A stretch of DNA of 48,393 nt from Zygnema cylindricum (GCA_037447655.1 JBBHKE010000723.1:29907-78299); one strand, 5' to 3'. Counted from the first letter of the stretch, positions 10,631-22,145 are shown. The notes: a model not told the origin generated them from the sequence alone. Made by a program: numbers and translations.

Positions 10631-11637
10631 TGTTGAAATAACTAGTTTTTGGGTATTTTCTAGGGCTGAATATATTAGCGGAAACAGATAAGAAAAATGC
10701 AGGCAACCTGCCTCCATCCCTTCTCTCTTGCCCCCATACTTGTTGTAGTCACCGAAGGAGAGAGAGAGAGTGATGGAGCCATGGCTACCTGAGCTCCATA
10801 GGCAGGACTAAAGAGTGACTTAAGTCACTCTCAACAAAAGGTTGGGTCCAGAAAGACTCGAACCTCTGACCTGCAGAGCGCAACGTAGCCGTTAGCTCTA
10901 ACCAGTCTGTCGTAGAAGTCCGTTAGGATATATACGGTTTGATATGTATTTAAACTATTGTATGGTACTGAAACTGATTAACTAAAATATGTATGAAGGA
11001 ACATCGAACTAGTTAAAATTTAGTGCGGACGTCATTTTGCACAAAACAAATACATCGGACATTTGTTTCGACGGCCGACATTTAATGGCGGGTTTAATTC
11101 GAAGGCGCACATCACTGCCGAGATCGCGAAATGGTCACTTTTGGCGTTTATGGACGTGGCATGACCTGGCGCCACGTGGAGGGATAACATTTGGTCCCAG
11201 GAATTCTGAGGAACATACAAACGAGTGGAAGGGTGATACGTGTCCACTCAGTGGCCCTGTCGTACACAGGCTGTACAGAAAGGACATCGACCGTAGTACC
11301 TTTCTGTACTTTACAGTCATATGATTGGTTCGTACTTTAGTAGATAGGGGCTGTGAGAGTGGTTTAGGACTTAGGAAAATCTGGTAGGTAGTCACCTCTC
11401 TCTAAGAGAGCTTTTTATAAAATTGGCATTTTTTCGGGCTTATAACTTATCGGCTGGTTGGCCGTTTTCAGTGATTCTTTTTGCTACGGACTAAGGGGAG
11501 TCCAGGCTACACAGGGGTGCAGTCTGAGTGTCAGTTTGCCTTCTTGGGCAGCTGTGGTTTTGGCTTGAAGTGGGTTAATTAAAAACTATCTAGAGGCTTG
11601 CTAAATTCTGTAGTCCAATGGAAGACACAGAATTGCA
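10631..11637 (+). mobile_element. solo LTR of copia element family C, TSD ACATT
   Basis: The sequence begins TGTTGAAATAAC and ends GACACAGAATTGCA, matching the two LTRs of the minus-strand copia element at 28137-39150. Both flanks are ACATT (10626-10630 and 11638-11642), a perfect 5-bp duplication, with no internal region. This is therefore a solo LTR produced by LTR-LTR recombination. The promoter half contains GATTGGTTCGTAC (a CCAAT-type motif in reverse), repeated in other copies. An antisense tRNA-like block lies at 10842-10915. Confidence 0.92.
10842..10915 (-). other. tRNA-like block antisense inside the solo LTR, followed by a palindrome
   Basis: On the minus strand this reads as a degenerate tRNA: a GGTTAGAGC box A-like core and a GGTTCGAGTC box B-like core about 35 bases apart. 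Just downstream on the same strand is the 20-base perfect palindrome AGAGTGACTTAAGTCACTCT at 10812-10831. The same arrangement occurs in the LTRs at 33101-33176 and 38876-38947. Whether Pol III uses it is unknown. Confidence 0.6.
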
Positions 11638-11642
11638 ACATT

Positions 11643-12306
11643 ACAATGTTATGCCTAAAAACAAATGACGATTCTTGTAATGTTGTTATATAATAAAGTG
11701 ATAGTTCATAAAATATATATTACACGCTCATACAGTATGGCACGAGTCGTAAAATCATCGTTAACATTGTTGTACTGTAAGACACTATATTGCTCGTCGT
11801 TACTAAAGTTATACATTATAATTTGGTTACGATTTTGTTTGGTCAGAAATCATAAAGCAGTTACATTGACAATATGCAAGAGAATGAATTAGTTTTGATC
11901 AGATTGTTTTAATAAATTCGTATTATATAGTATAATGTTATATTAACGGTACGACGCATATGCAATAGAATCGCTCTAACACATTATATAAATAAAGACA
12001 GTCCATATTTTGAGCGTAAAAGCACTAAACACCCAATTGAATACTTCCCTGCTTGGCTAAACATGTCCGTAAATAAGTATGGTTTCCCTTGTTGCATCAA
12101 CGTTCGCACATCTTTGATGGATCCACGTGTGTGATACCCTAATAAATTTCTCAAGTAGTCGCACAATGTCAAGAGACAAATATTTTATTCTAAACGATAC
12201 CATACATTTATTTATTTTCACTTGTTTGTAATTATTTTCGCAATTCATTTAAGCAAAGCATAAACTCGTCTGTAAAGTTGAAAAACGAGTTTTACTCACA
12301 TGGTTT
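11643..12306. other. no gene seen
   Basis: AT-rich sequence between two solo LTRs, with short frames only. Confidence 0.55.
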
Positions 12307-12311
12307 GTTAT

Positions 12312-13183
12312 TGTTGAAAATAGGTAATTAATAGTTCACTTCTCTATTTTTGTTAGACTCGAAAGAGAAAGAGAGAGGATCAAAGACACGCTATGGTTGC
12401 CGCCTTATTGAGAAGGTGGTTGACCGTGGTAGAGGGCATTTTACCAAAATGTTGCCCTAGGGCGGATTTGAACTTGAGACCTATGTTAACATTAGTTTGG
12501 CGCCTTAACCATTAAGTCGTGGATAAAACTCATTAGGTTTGATATTTACTTAAATTATGACACATAGGCTAATTGATACCAATTTGATGAAAAGGCGCAT
12601 GTGAAACAATTCATGCACAAATGCGAATCCGAACCATGTAAATTTAATTGATCAGACGACCGTCGTTGTTGCCGCCACCGGGAATGAGCTTTTGGCGGCC
12701 TTTGGAGATAGCGTCACGCGATGTCACGTGACGCCACATTATTGGATATATGGGAAGATGGGAGGAGGAACCATGGCTCCAGATTTTGACTGGCGTCACC
12801 TTGAAGGCCATGTCGTACAATGGCCGTACAATAAGTATTTCGGCCATTATACCTTCTTGTACTATACAGTGTTCCTATTGGACTACGGTTTAGTAATAGG
12901 TAGGTGTGAGTAGGCATACCAGGACTTAGTGAAGTTTAGGTACCTCTCTCTAAGAGAGCTTGTAACTATAAAGTTCATCTTTGACCAGCCATAACTTAGG
13001 GAGCAAATTAAGTGATTCTATTTGCGTTCAGCTCATGAGAGTCGGGTCCTCACACGGGTGACGGTGGTTAGAATACTTGTGTGCCAGGGTGGCACTTATT
13101 CATTGGGAAAGAGGAAGGGGCATACATTATCCTCTTTACATAGGTTGCTCATTTTGTGGGTCAATGGAGACCACATAATTGCA
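12312..13183 (+). mobile_element. solo LTR of copia family C, diverged subfamily
   Basis: It starts TGTTGAAAATAGG and ends CACATAATTGCA. Its 3' two thirds align with the solo LTR at 10631-11637, sharing the CTCTCTCTAAGAGAGCTT segment and the terminal block before ATTGCA. The first 250 bases differ in sequence but again hold an antisense tRNA-like block. The flanking pentamers GTTAT and ATCAT match at only three of five positions, so the duplication is decayed or absent. No internal region is present. Confidence 0.8.
12461..12522 (-). other. second, different tRNA-like block antisense in the LTR
   Basis: On the minus strand the block reads CGACTTAATGGTTAAGGC (box A-like) and, 30-odd bases later, AAGTTCAAATCC (box B-like). 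Next comes an imperfect hairpin with AGGGC and CATTTT in one arm and AAAATG and CCCT in the other (about 12432-12462). It occupies the same LTR position as the tRNA-like block of the other copies but is not the same sequence. Confidence 0.5.
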
Positions 13184-13188
13184 ATCAT

Positions 13189-14010
13189 CAAATTCATGTT
13201 CGTACAAGTAGATAGTTTATTGTTTTATTGCATAGCAGCGTAAAAATGACGTTATATCAATGCACAAAACTTCTTATAAAGTAACGTCTCGTTATAACAA
13301 CAATATATTGCATGCGGAATATAAACAGAACGTTTTGTAATGTAGGGCACGAAAGCTTTTGAAATATGAGCTAGTTCGAATGTTTGAGTTTTTTCAAAGT
13401 AGTTTTGTACAAAACAAGTTGTAAATACAATAAAACAAAATCTACCGCACCGGTATATACCCATTTATGATCATGATACATCCATGTAGCTAGCGTGAGG
13501 TTCTTATCTGATGTAACCAGTCACAAGTTTGTTAAATTTTATGTCGCTTGTTGCATTAAAAAACGCTCTTAAACCATTCAAAATTACCTGATGCCATGGC
13601 TCACTTATCGTTATTGTATCTTTTCTAAACTTCGAATTTCCGAACAACTCATTTCGTTGTTCCAATACTATAGGATATTACATTATTTTATAGTTTGTAC
13701 TATGATTTGGACGGTCGTACCATTTTTTTTTTGGCATTTGCATTGTACATCGGAACTGGACCCAACCGATACGCATCGAGAAAACGCATCTGGTCTCCAT
13801 TTTTTTGGTTATCAATGGGTCCCGATACCCTTCCCGAGTTTTATGGCCGTAAATTCTTGAGCCGTGGTCCTAAAACGTAAACCTTTCCGTACCACCGAGC
13901 CCGACCATTTAGTACCGGTCCAGATTTGATCATGCGTACGGCTAGGAAAGACGTTATTCCGTCTGTACCACAAAACCATGCCATTAGAGACGGTCTAGAT
14001 TTGACCATGT
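13189..14010. other. no gene seen
   Basis: Short frames only. Two GTACCA-rich segments around 13880-14010 look like degenerate repeats of each other (CCGGTCCAGATTTGA and ACGGTCTAGATTTGA), perhaps an old element, but no ends could be defined. Confidence 0.5.
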
Positions 14011-14018
14011 GTACAGAT

Positions 14019-14313
14019 CATAGTTCAAAATTAGGGTTTTTATGGTAGGCCTTTGGTCGGCGCCTTTATCGTAAATTGTGTTATGGGCTTTTCATGTGAT
14101 CTTCTTACATCGCCACTTTGATGAGCGACCGTCCGATTGTCTGAATGTGACAGTGTAAATAATTTTTTTTGGTCTGAATGTTTTAATTGGTCCAATTTTT
14201 GGTCCGAATGTTTTAATAGGTCCGAATACAATATGGGTCATAAGGTGATATTATATGTTTTGCATACAATAGGCATATTGTATGGGCCTACTTTCACCTA
14301 CTTTTGAACTATG
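14019..14313 (-). mobile_element. hAT-like MITE, CATAGTTC family, TSD GTACAGAT
   Basis: The ends are CATAGTTCAAAATTAGG and CCTACTTTTGAACTATG. Both flanks are GTACAGAT (14011-14018 and 14314-14321), an exact 8-bp duplication. The body is in the opposite orientation to the copies at 3292 and 40259. Its length is 295 bp and it has no coding capacity. Confidence 0.93.
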
Positions 14314-14321
14314 GTACAGAT

Positions 14322-14843
14322 AAATTAACGTTTTTATTCTCGTACCGCAGAACCCTACCACTAGAGCCTGTCCAAATTTTCCCATGCGTACGGCTTGGAA
14401 AGATCTGCCTGATTTTTTCTTTGGAAAGATCTACCGTACTGTTGAATAAGAATCAACGAATCAAGATTCAGGAGGTCGTGCAAATATGACTAGAATGGAC
14501 TCCTTTAGTCATTTGGACTCTTGTAGTCATTCGGCTGTTGGAGAGTTCGAGTCCAGCTGCGTCAAGGTTTATGGTATCGTACATCTTGTTACACGTGTTA
14601 ATATGGCTAAAAACTACAGTACTGTCGAATATTTGTAATTGCATTTGGATTTACGGCTCGGATACACTTATAGCTTCACATCAGTCCACGTCTATTTTAC
14701 CATTGATAAACAGTACACCGTGAATTGTTATTAGCATATAGAAATTATCAGTATCAATATAGAATTAGTGCCATTTACGCTAAATTGTGTATCTATCCCA
14801 TTTTCAAAAAAATGTTTAATTGTAATTTCTCCATAATGCTGAT
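14322..14843. other. no gene seen; small terminus fragment
   Basis: Contains GTACACCGTGAATTGTTATTAG near 14716-14736, a fragment of the terminus seen at 6400-6961. No partner end was found. Confidence 0.5.
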
Positions 14844-14846
14844 TTA

Positions 14847-15624
14847 GAGTTTGTCCCCATGTACTTATAACTTAGCAAACTTACTCTGTATTTTAGCGCG
14901 AATTCGCAAAACCCGGTTTTCAAGTGTCCCTATGTGTGTAAGGACGAAATCGTAACTTACACTTGTGACGATTGTATGCGTCGACAATACCTGTGACGGT
15001 TGTCAACGTCTACAATCTGTGGTCGCACGATATTTTTTTGGAACTGCTTGTGACGTCGCATGTTTTACCGTGACATTGTAGACGTACCGCCTTCCAGCCT
15101 GTGACGTTTCACGGTTGAAGACGAGGCACTTTGCCTTTGCGTCTCCTAACCGGTCGACGTGAAATGGCATTGCAAGTTGAAGACCCTTGCAAAAAATAAA
15201 TTTGTACTAGACAAACACGGACAAAACCAAACAAATTGTGTACTTTTCTTTGTCGTATTGGAACGCAAACAGACAAAATATAGCGAATTCTGTACTTTTA
15301 TTTTTCCTTGGAAATCGTATGAAAAATTTCGAAAATTACGGCACGTGCGAATATATGTTCATATTTGTTTATCGAAATTACCTAGTTTTAAAACACATCA
15401 CGCGTGTGTTCTAAACGTAAGGTTGAAGATGACATTTTTTTGTCGTGGAAGTGGGTCGAAAAACACAAGACAAATTTTCATACATCCTAAATTCGAGGAT
15501 GACGCAAATTGTATATTACAAATTTGCGATTCCTTCATACAATTGCAACTTAGGGAGTACGGCGCTAAGTTTTATAGGAAAACGACAGAAAAAAACCCTT
15601 ACTTATGCACATGGGGACATACCC
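14847..15624 (-). mobile_element. Harbinger-like MITE, GTGTCCCCATG family, TTA TSD
   Basis: The ends are GAGTTTGTCCCCATGTAC and ACATGGGGACATACCC, and TTA flanks both sides (14844-14846 and 15625-15627). It is an inverted copy of 9127-9906. A 210-codon open frame starts inside it at 15159, but the sister copy does not keep that frame, so I regard it as chance. Confidence 0.85.
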
Positions 15625-15627
15625 TTA

Positions 15628-16044
15628 GGTATAGACGATCCGCCGTCATAACATATACGTTAAAAAAGGTAGAAGTACAAATTTTGACAATTCGTACGAC
15701 GTCGCGTCTTTCTAGCGTAAAAATCCATAATTGTATTTTTGGTTTTCTGATACACAATCGTTACGCCGTTCATAATTATAAACTAAAATAGGTACATGTA
15801 AAAACCGCCGCATTGTATGCGTTTAAGTACCTTCACTTAAGTTCATTCATGATTCTAATAAGAGTTTGTTTCACGCGTGACTAATGTGATTATAGTAAAA
15901 AAGGTGATTGGACAACCTATGACGAAATGTACATTGTCACGCCATACATTTGAATCCATGCTTTTGGTTCTAAAATGCAGTTGCGTTATAACGTTACGTA
16001 ACCGTACAATTTTAATATGTTCACCAAGTTTAGTTTCGTATTAT
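15628..16044. other. no gene seen
   Basis: Short frames only. Confidence 0.5.
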
Positions 16045-16052
16045 GTAATGAG

Positions 16053-16855
16053 TAGTGTTGGGTATCGAGGACTATTTGCCGATATTCGATATATATCGAA
16101 TTTCATGTACCCGATAATCGATATATCGAAAATCCAAATATCGCGATATATCGCCAATAAATCGCCGATATATCGTATTGTCAATATATCAAAGCATTTA
16201 AAAAAAAATGAAAATTTTCACAGTTCTCCAAAGTCACGTGCCTTCGGACACGGTGACCGTAAATTTTTGGCCGAAAAGAAATACGGTTATTTCCTGAAAG
16301 TCAGCAGAGTGAAGGAGATATGAGGTACATTGACGCGGTACACTTACATAATTCGCAAGTACACGTACATAATACGCAAGTACAGATTTCCATATGAAAA
16401 TGGTCGGTTCTCAAATCTTTGACGATTTTAGAGATTTGATCGTCAACTTACATGGAACCACTCAAATCAAAACACATATGCAAAAACTTGTTTACAAAAG
16501 ATACGCGATATAGAAATTTTGCTGTCCGTACTATTACACATACCTCCTCATGTAACCATACCCCAAATGAGTAATTATATGAATTACAAAATTTGTACTT
16601 TTTTGTCGGTTACATTTTGCGGCGTCTACCTTTAAGTCACAAAACGAAAATCACGTCGTACGTGTATCAGACAATTTGTTTTTTTCGCTAAAATAACATA
16701 TTTTATTAAAAAATAAAATATTAAATTTAAAAAATACTATATATCGCGATATATATCGTGATGCTTTATGTTGATCTCGGTACGATATATCGAGGAGTCT
16801 GCTCGATCGATTATCGAAATTATCGCGATATGAATTTACCCGATACCCAACACTA
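16053..16855. mobile_element. hAT-like element, TAGTGTTGGG termini, 8-bp TSD
   Basis: The ends TAGTGTTGGGTATCG and CGATACCCAACACTA are 15-bp perfect inverted repeats. The flanks are GTAATGAG and GTAATGAA (16045-16052 and 16856-16863), an 8-bp duplication with one mismatch. The TAGTGTTGG terminus resembles known hAT ends. Subterminal regions on both sides are packed with ATATATCG and CGATATATC motifs, of the sort bound by a transposase, but no transposase gene is inside. A small patch of similar motifs lies near 3205-3260. Confidence 0.88.
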
Positions 16856-17081
16856 GTAATGAAGGAAACTATAACGACATATATTCTATTATTACCTTTC
16901 GTTTCACATAACTTACATTGAACTCAGTGATTGTTTTTAATTTCCTTGTCGTTTGTGGGGAGAACGAGCGTTGTATGACGTTCAATATGGACCCTTAACC
17001 ATAATAACGTGCCCGGCAAGTTACTTTATGAAAATTCATGCATTGTAATATTGGGACTTAATTCTAATAAGGATATGTTTA

Positions 17082-17825
17082 GGGTGGCGTTCCATCACAC
17101 GAAAAGTGGGGTAGTTTACAGAAATTGGCGCGTATCCGTACCAGTCCTTACCGCTTATTTTGTTTTTATTAGCGAACAACATTACAGATAATCTTGCCAA
17201 AATTCTCCAAAATTCTGGGAGGTAACAATGACCGTTGGATTTGTTTTCGCCAAGCATTCGCTTCGAAAGTTTTTGTAAATGGTGATGTACCTCGAGGGAG
17301 GTACATCACCAATTACATAAAAATTGGAGCCACGACACGTTGGATAATGAATATACGTGTCAAAACGACAACCAACGGAAATCAAAAAATTTCGCACATG
17401 ATACATCCATTCAAAATCCTAACCGAAATCACAAAAGTATTCTCGTAACGAGCTTTGTCACGCTATTTTTGTTAGCGCAATTTCCTCACACTATTTGTTG
17501 CAGCGCTCATTCGTCACGCGAAAAAACAGAAAAGTCACAAACCCTAAAATAATTGAGTTGGTATCTTACAAGGCGTCTGCAAAGAGTAAAAAAATTATGT
17601 CGTACGATGACCTAGTCCACACGTACATGGTACACAAATGAAGATTTCAAGTCGAAGCTAGTTGGTGAGAAAAATATTTGACGATTTTCAATATACGATC
17701 TTATCTTACGTTGTACCATTCATTTTTGAGCACGTGGATTATAGACTCTGCGCGATAGAACATGGTTCAAAATGTAGCATCATGTACGTCGTACGATTAA
17801 AGAATTTCCTGATAGAACGCCACCC
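17082..17825. mobile_element. Harbinger-like MITE, GGGTGGCGTTC termini, TTA TSD
   Basis: The ends GGGTGGCGTTCCATCA and TGATAGAACGCCACCC are inverted repeats with one mismatch, and TTA flanks both (17079-17081 and 17826-17828). The 744-bp interior has short frames only. A perfect hairpin lies at 17281-17310. Confidence 0.87.
17281..17310. repeat. perfect hairpin inside the Harbinger-like MITE
   Basis: Arms GGTGATGTACCTC and GAGGTACATCACC flank the tetraloop GAGG. Pairing continues imperfectly for about 15 bases on each side. Confidence 0.85.
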
Positions 17826-17828
17826 TTA

Positions 17829-18634
17829 GTCAAATCAAACAGAGAACAAACCTATTATTAGTATCATTGTTAATTCTAATTGAATGTCAAACGGAGAAAA
17901 ACCACGTATTAAGTTGCATGCTAATTTTAATTCGAGGTAATATGCCGGCAAAAGCTAATCAGTCGCCGTCAGAAGTGTATCATAGGCTGTTGCCGAAAAC
18001 ACGTGGCATGCTTAATATCCACGTATTTTTAAAGTTGGTCGGGTTTTGTAGATGACGTTGGAAAAACCGTTTGTTATTGTTACGACGCTCGAATTTCATC
18101 CCATCAACATTTTGCCGTGCAACCTGTAAGCTGGAGGTGTTTCCATGGCGATTTTATATATCTTTCTATATATAGTTCCAACTAATGACTTTTTGTAGAT
18201 TTTTTTTTGTTTGCTCTTTCTTTAATTGTATTGTTTATTTTATTTTGTTTTTCTAAGACTAATTATTGTAGCAAATGAAACTCTTAACTCTCCAAAATTT
18301 CCAGCCGAAGTGAATGGATGGATTTTCTTTTGCAGTAAAATAAGTCTACCTGCAAATCTTAGTTTTGGAAAAGGAATAGTATTCCCGTGTTACTTTTCGT
18401 CCGCATTCTTGGAATTTATTTCTACTCTTATTTTTGGTCACCTTAGTGCATACCTATTTTAAATATGGCGAATAATTATTTGCAGAATTCCACAAGATTT
18501 GTAGTGTTTTGTTACTACTTGCCTGCTGTCTTCCATGACATTAAAACAAAGCTAACCATAAAAAAAACTTTTGTCACACTGTCTCACTCTAAACTTTATC
18601 TAACTAATGTTGGTGATACGTTTCTTGTATTCAG
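17829..18634. other. 5' flank and probable intron remnant of the histone H3 pseudogene
   Basis: No N-terminal H3 coding sequence could be found here. The part from about 18511 to 18634 aligns with 25511-25633 ahead of the second pseudogene and ends in TTGTATTCAG, a good splice acceptor. The empty counterpart of a copia insertion site, GTTAC before TACTTGCC, is at 18511-18515. The frame at 18226-18462 has no recognisable domain. Confidence 0.55.
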
Positions 18635-18915
18635 GTATTGTCATGAAACTATTGCTCTCCGTGAAATCTGAAAGTACCATAAATCAATTGGGTTTCTCAT
18701 CCCCAAGTTGCCATTCCAGCGCCTTGTTTGTGAGACTGCGCAGGATTTCAAGACGGATTTCCGATTCCAGAGCTCGGCTATTCTAGCTCTACATCTTTGC
18801 TTATTTGGTCGGTTTGTTTGAGGACACCAATCTCTGTGCCATTCACACTAAGTCGGTCACCATTATGCCAAAGGATGTCTTGCTGGCCAGGCGTATTCGA
18901 AGAGAACGGGCTTAG
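18635..18915 (+). pseudogene. histone H3 (H3.3-like) pseudogene, C-terminal exon
   Basis: Translation from the base after the TTCAG acceptor gives a decayed histone H3 from Tyr41 to the end. Recognisable stretches are [26 protein letters not shown], then after a frame change [15 protein letters not shown], then VTIMPKD, ARRIR, ERA and a stop in the normal place. Tyr at position 41 is H3.3-like, and the acceptor splits the Arg40 codon, a known intron position in H3.3 genes. Because an intron border is kept, this is not a processed copy. Damage includes a TGA replacing the Arg codon after ALREI. A small deletion falls in the QEAAEAY segment, and several Arg codons have become Cys by C-to-T change. 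The exons upstream are missing. Histone H3 normally packages DNA in nucleosomes; this copy cannot. Confidence 0.88.
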
Positions 18916-21076
18916 AAAAGTTTTTGAACCCTTATTAAAATCAGACCAAAACAGAGTAACAACAGGAACAGAGGAGTGAATCAGTTGTTGCTCCATAGTA
19001 GACTTGTAAATATTGGTAGAAGTAAAGTTGAATTTTCTTACTGTTGTACGGAGCAAAATTTGTAGTTGTTACGTACAATAGAGTTTCCATTTCGATTATG
19101 TGTTTCTTTTGTTTTGTCCCTCCTTTTATTTTTGGTTGAAAATAAAGATGTAAAAGATGGGACTTTTTTAAAAAGTACATCTTTCGGCTGAGGATTTAAA
19201 CGCTATTTTCTGGCCTTTTGGTGTTTGTGGATTAACGACATTGAAAATTTAGGAAATTCCATCAAGCCTTCTTTGGCTATAAATTGTTTTACTGTTGTTT
19301 TTGTTTTTTTTTGTTTTTTTTTTGTTTGTTTTGGTTCTAGAGTTTTAAAATTCTTAAATCGGGGCAGGTTGTTTGTCTTCCCATCCACAAGCGTTACCGA
19401 TAACTACACTTTATGTTTTACTGTGCTGTTCCAATTCACTCCATTTCGTGTCTCTTGTATTAGCTAGGTTTGGATAAAGTAGCTGCACTAGAGGTCCAGT
19501 TGGCTGAGTTATTGGGATATATTTGAAGGCATTGCTGAGTTGCAAAAAAGAGCTTATAATGACTTCTTTTACATTGAAAGTGTCAGTTAATTCTCATGAA
19601 AAAGTTGTTGCGGCTCAAGGACGTGAAGACCCTTCGTTGAAACAACAATTCTTCAATCCCGACTGTTCTTGGTAGACTAGAAGCCATGTTGTTTAAAGAC
19701 CTTTTTTGCCCACTGCTTTATGAATGTGCATAAATTACTTTTGATTGCCACTTATAACTTAGGCAGTGGATTTTAATCTCATTAGAAATGGAAAGGAAGT
19801 TTGGAAACGCCTGCATGTATATGAAATCGGGGAATCGCAAAGATGTAAGAATGGTTAAAGGTTAGTGCTTCTTGTGGGGCTTTCAAAGATAACGGACTGA
19901 CGTGTGCGGCTTCAAAATTTTACAGGTGTATTTAAAAATACAGAATTGAGCAATTTAGTCCCACCTTTGGTGTACCAATATTTAACAACAAAAAATGGGG
20001 CGCTATGAATTTTTAGGCTAATTAGTAAAACGAAAATGTGGAGATGTTGCTCGTGACTTTCTATTGAAACTTGGGAGGAACTGTAGCTTAAAACCAGAGT
20101 TCGAATGTGCGAATATGTAATGAAGATTTTATATGTGTGTATGATTTTATATGGTATAATACAATTTCGGTTTTCCCCAAGCTTACATGTTTTGTATAAT
20201 GTGAAATTGGATGCATTTCAAAATTCTCATGTGTATTTACTCTGAGATGTTGTTGAGCTGGTATTCGGAAATAGAGTGTGCATGTAGACTGGATTTATAG
20301 ATTTTGTTGCCTTCTACGTGATAAACTAACTAGCGACAAAAATTCTTCGTCGTTGGTTAGTTATCCATCGATGAATTTGATTCGTTCTTACTTTCCGAAA
20401 CAACACTTCCACGATATTGCCCAGTTGCCCTTTTAGCGGCGAGAGTGTCTCGTCGCTGAATGGAAATCCAACGACGAAACTGCTTCGTTGTCATATTCGG
20501 AAAAGCAAAGTCTGCACTCTTTGTTTGCTGTCATTGTAACGATGACTCTATTTCATCACATGGCCTTACAACGATGAGGATGGTTCGTTGATGGTCTATG
20601 AAGAGTGAGTTCGCATAATAGGTGAAAAAGATTACGCCTATCAACAAAGAAGAGGGTTTTTACTTTGCAACAAATTGACATTTTGACTGGGCTGAAACCA
20701 TAAAAACCGGAGTGAACAAGGAAAGCAAATTTATTGATGTAGGAAAATAAAATTACGACTAAGATATGCGGTGAGGAGAAGGATAAATCAAGTCATATTT
20801 TCAACATATGCAGATGATACACAAAGAAATAGATGCGGAAAACATTTAATATATTTCAAAACGAAAAAGTCATCGAAATAACATCAAAGCAAATGAAAAA
20901 AGACAAAATGATTAAAAAACGGAGAATAAGTTGACACAAATAGAGTCATTCATTAACAACAATGGAATATTTTTTACAAAAATTGTATATTTAACGGTGA
21001 TATCATTTTACAACACTATATTATAACAAAAATGTAGTGAATCCAATTAATCTACAATATGATAGAAAGCTCTATG
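18916..21076. other. 3' flank of the H3 pseudogene, no gene seen
   Basis: About 2.1 kb without a credible coding frame. From 19461 onward it is nearly identical to 26521-28136. A small region around 20320-20600 is rich in CGTCG and CGACGA words (for example ACGACGAAAC and CTCGTCGCTG), of unknown meaning. Confidence 0.55.
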
Positions 21077-21320
21077 TGCAACTCTGTGTCCTCCATTGGA
21101 CAACAAAATTCAGGAAGCTATGGATAGTTGTTAACTAACCCACTTCCAATGGAAACCACTGCTGCCCAAGCAAACAAGTAGTCAATCTGACTGCACCCCT
21201 GTGCACCCTGGACTCCCTTGAGTCCGTACAAAAAAGAAAAACTGAAAACGCCCAACCAGGCGATTAGTTATAGGGTGGCAAAGATGCCAGTTTATACAAA
21301 CTCTCAAAGAGAGAGAGGAC
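21077..21320 (-). mobile_element. copia family C LTR fragment (duplicate)
   Basis: The reverse strand holds the last 240 bases of a family C LTR, ending in TTGCA. It is cut at 21320 by the type A copia LTR. Its twin at 28137-28380 is the real 3' end of the family C element; this one arose by the 3.7-kb duplication. Confidence 0.85.
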
Positions 21321-22145
21321 TGTTGTAATATATAAATCTTTATTTTCAGTAAATAGGGGTAAAAAAAACTTAGAATATTATTCTAATTAGTCTACTGTAA
21401 TACTTACCTTAATTAGCGTTATAGTAGCAAAAAGTACAGTAGAGTGTATTGTACTTTTACAAGGACACGTGTCGGCAAAAGAACGTATGCAGGTTTTTCG
21501 GAGTGGCGCCGACAGTCAGCCACACGCGTCACGCAGTTGACGATTTGATTCACGAGATCGAACGAACGTGATCTGAACCGAGTATTCCGGAAATAAATGG
21601 TACTGTTCGACGGTACCATCGTCGATTGAATTTTTTCCAACGGGAGCGATTCACCTGGGACCACAAGCGTGATTCACGAGGGACCTTAAGCGTGATTCGC
21701 GTGGGACCACAAGTGACAAAGCACTCAGGTGCTTCGTACTACACGACCACATTCGGCTGGACTTTAGGGAATATTGCTGACTAAGCATTTGGAACGTTTT
21801 GTGTACGGTTGGAACGTTTTGTGTACGGTTGAATATCTTAAAATATCTGAATAACATTGTTTTGCAGTTTAGTGTAATAAAAAATAGTGTTCCATTAATC
21901 AAGTTTTTAGAAAGTAATAAGGTACAGTGACGTACAGGTAGGATGCTTTGCCGTTAGTCAGGATAATAACCGTAGTAACGGTTACCCAAATTAGTGTAGA
22001 TCATTAGATACACACTGTGAATATATAACTTAGGACTTAGCCAATTTTGTAGTATCCAGTTTTGGGAATATGACTTTCTAAGGGGAATTTTTGGGAAACT
22101 TCCAGACATCATATCTTATGATTTATTGGGTCATTTGGGCTGCAA
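21321..22145 (+). mobile_element. type A copia 5' LTR, 3'-truncated
   Basis: Aligns with the complete 3' LTR at 31635-32622 from the terminal TGTTGT to the shared TTGGGTCATTTGGGCTGCAAT, where it stops. About 165 bases of the LTR end, the primer-binding site, gag, protease and the start of integrase are missing. An internal ACACGTGTC and a duplicated GGAACGTTTTGTGTACGGTT unit (21790-21829) are visible. Confidence 0.85.

Noticed and set aside
15159-15791. 210-codon open frame on the plus strand
   Set aside because: It starts inside the MITE at 14847-15624 and runs out of it. The homologous copy at 9127-9906 has no matching frame.
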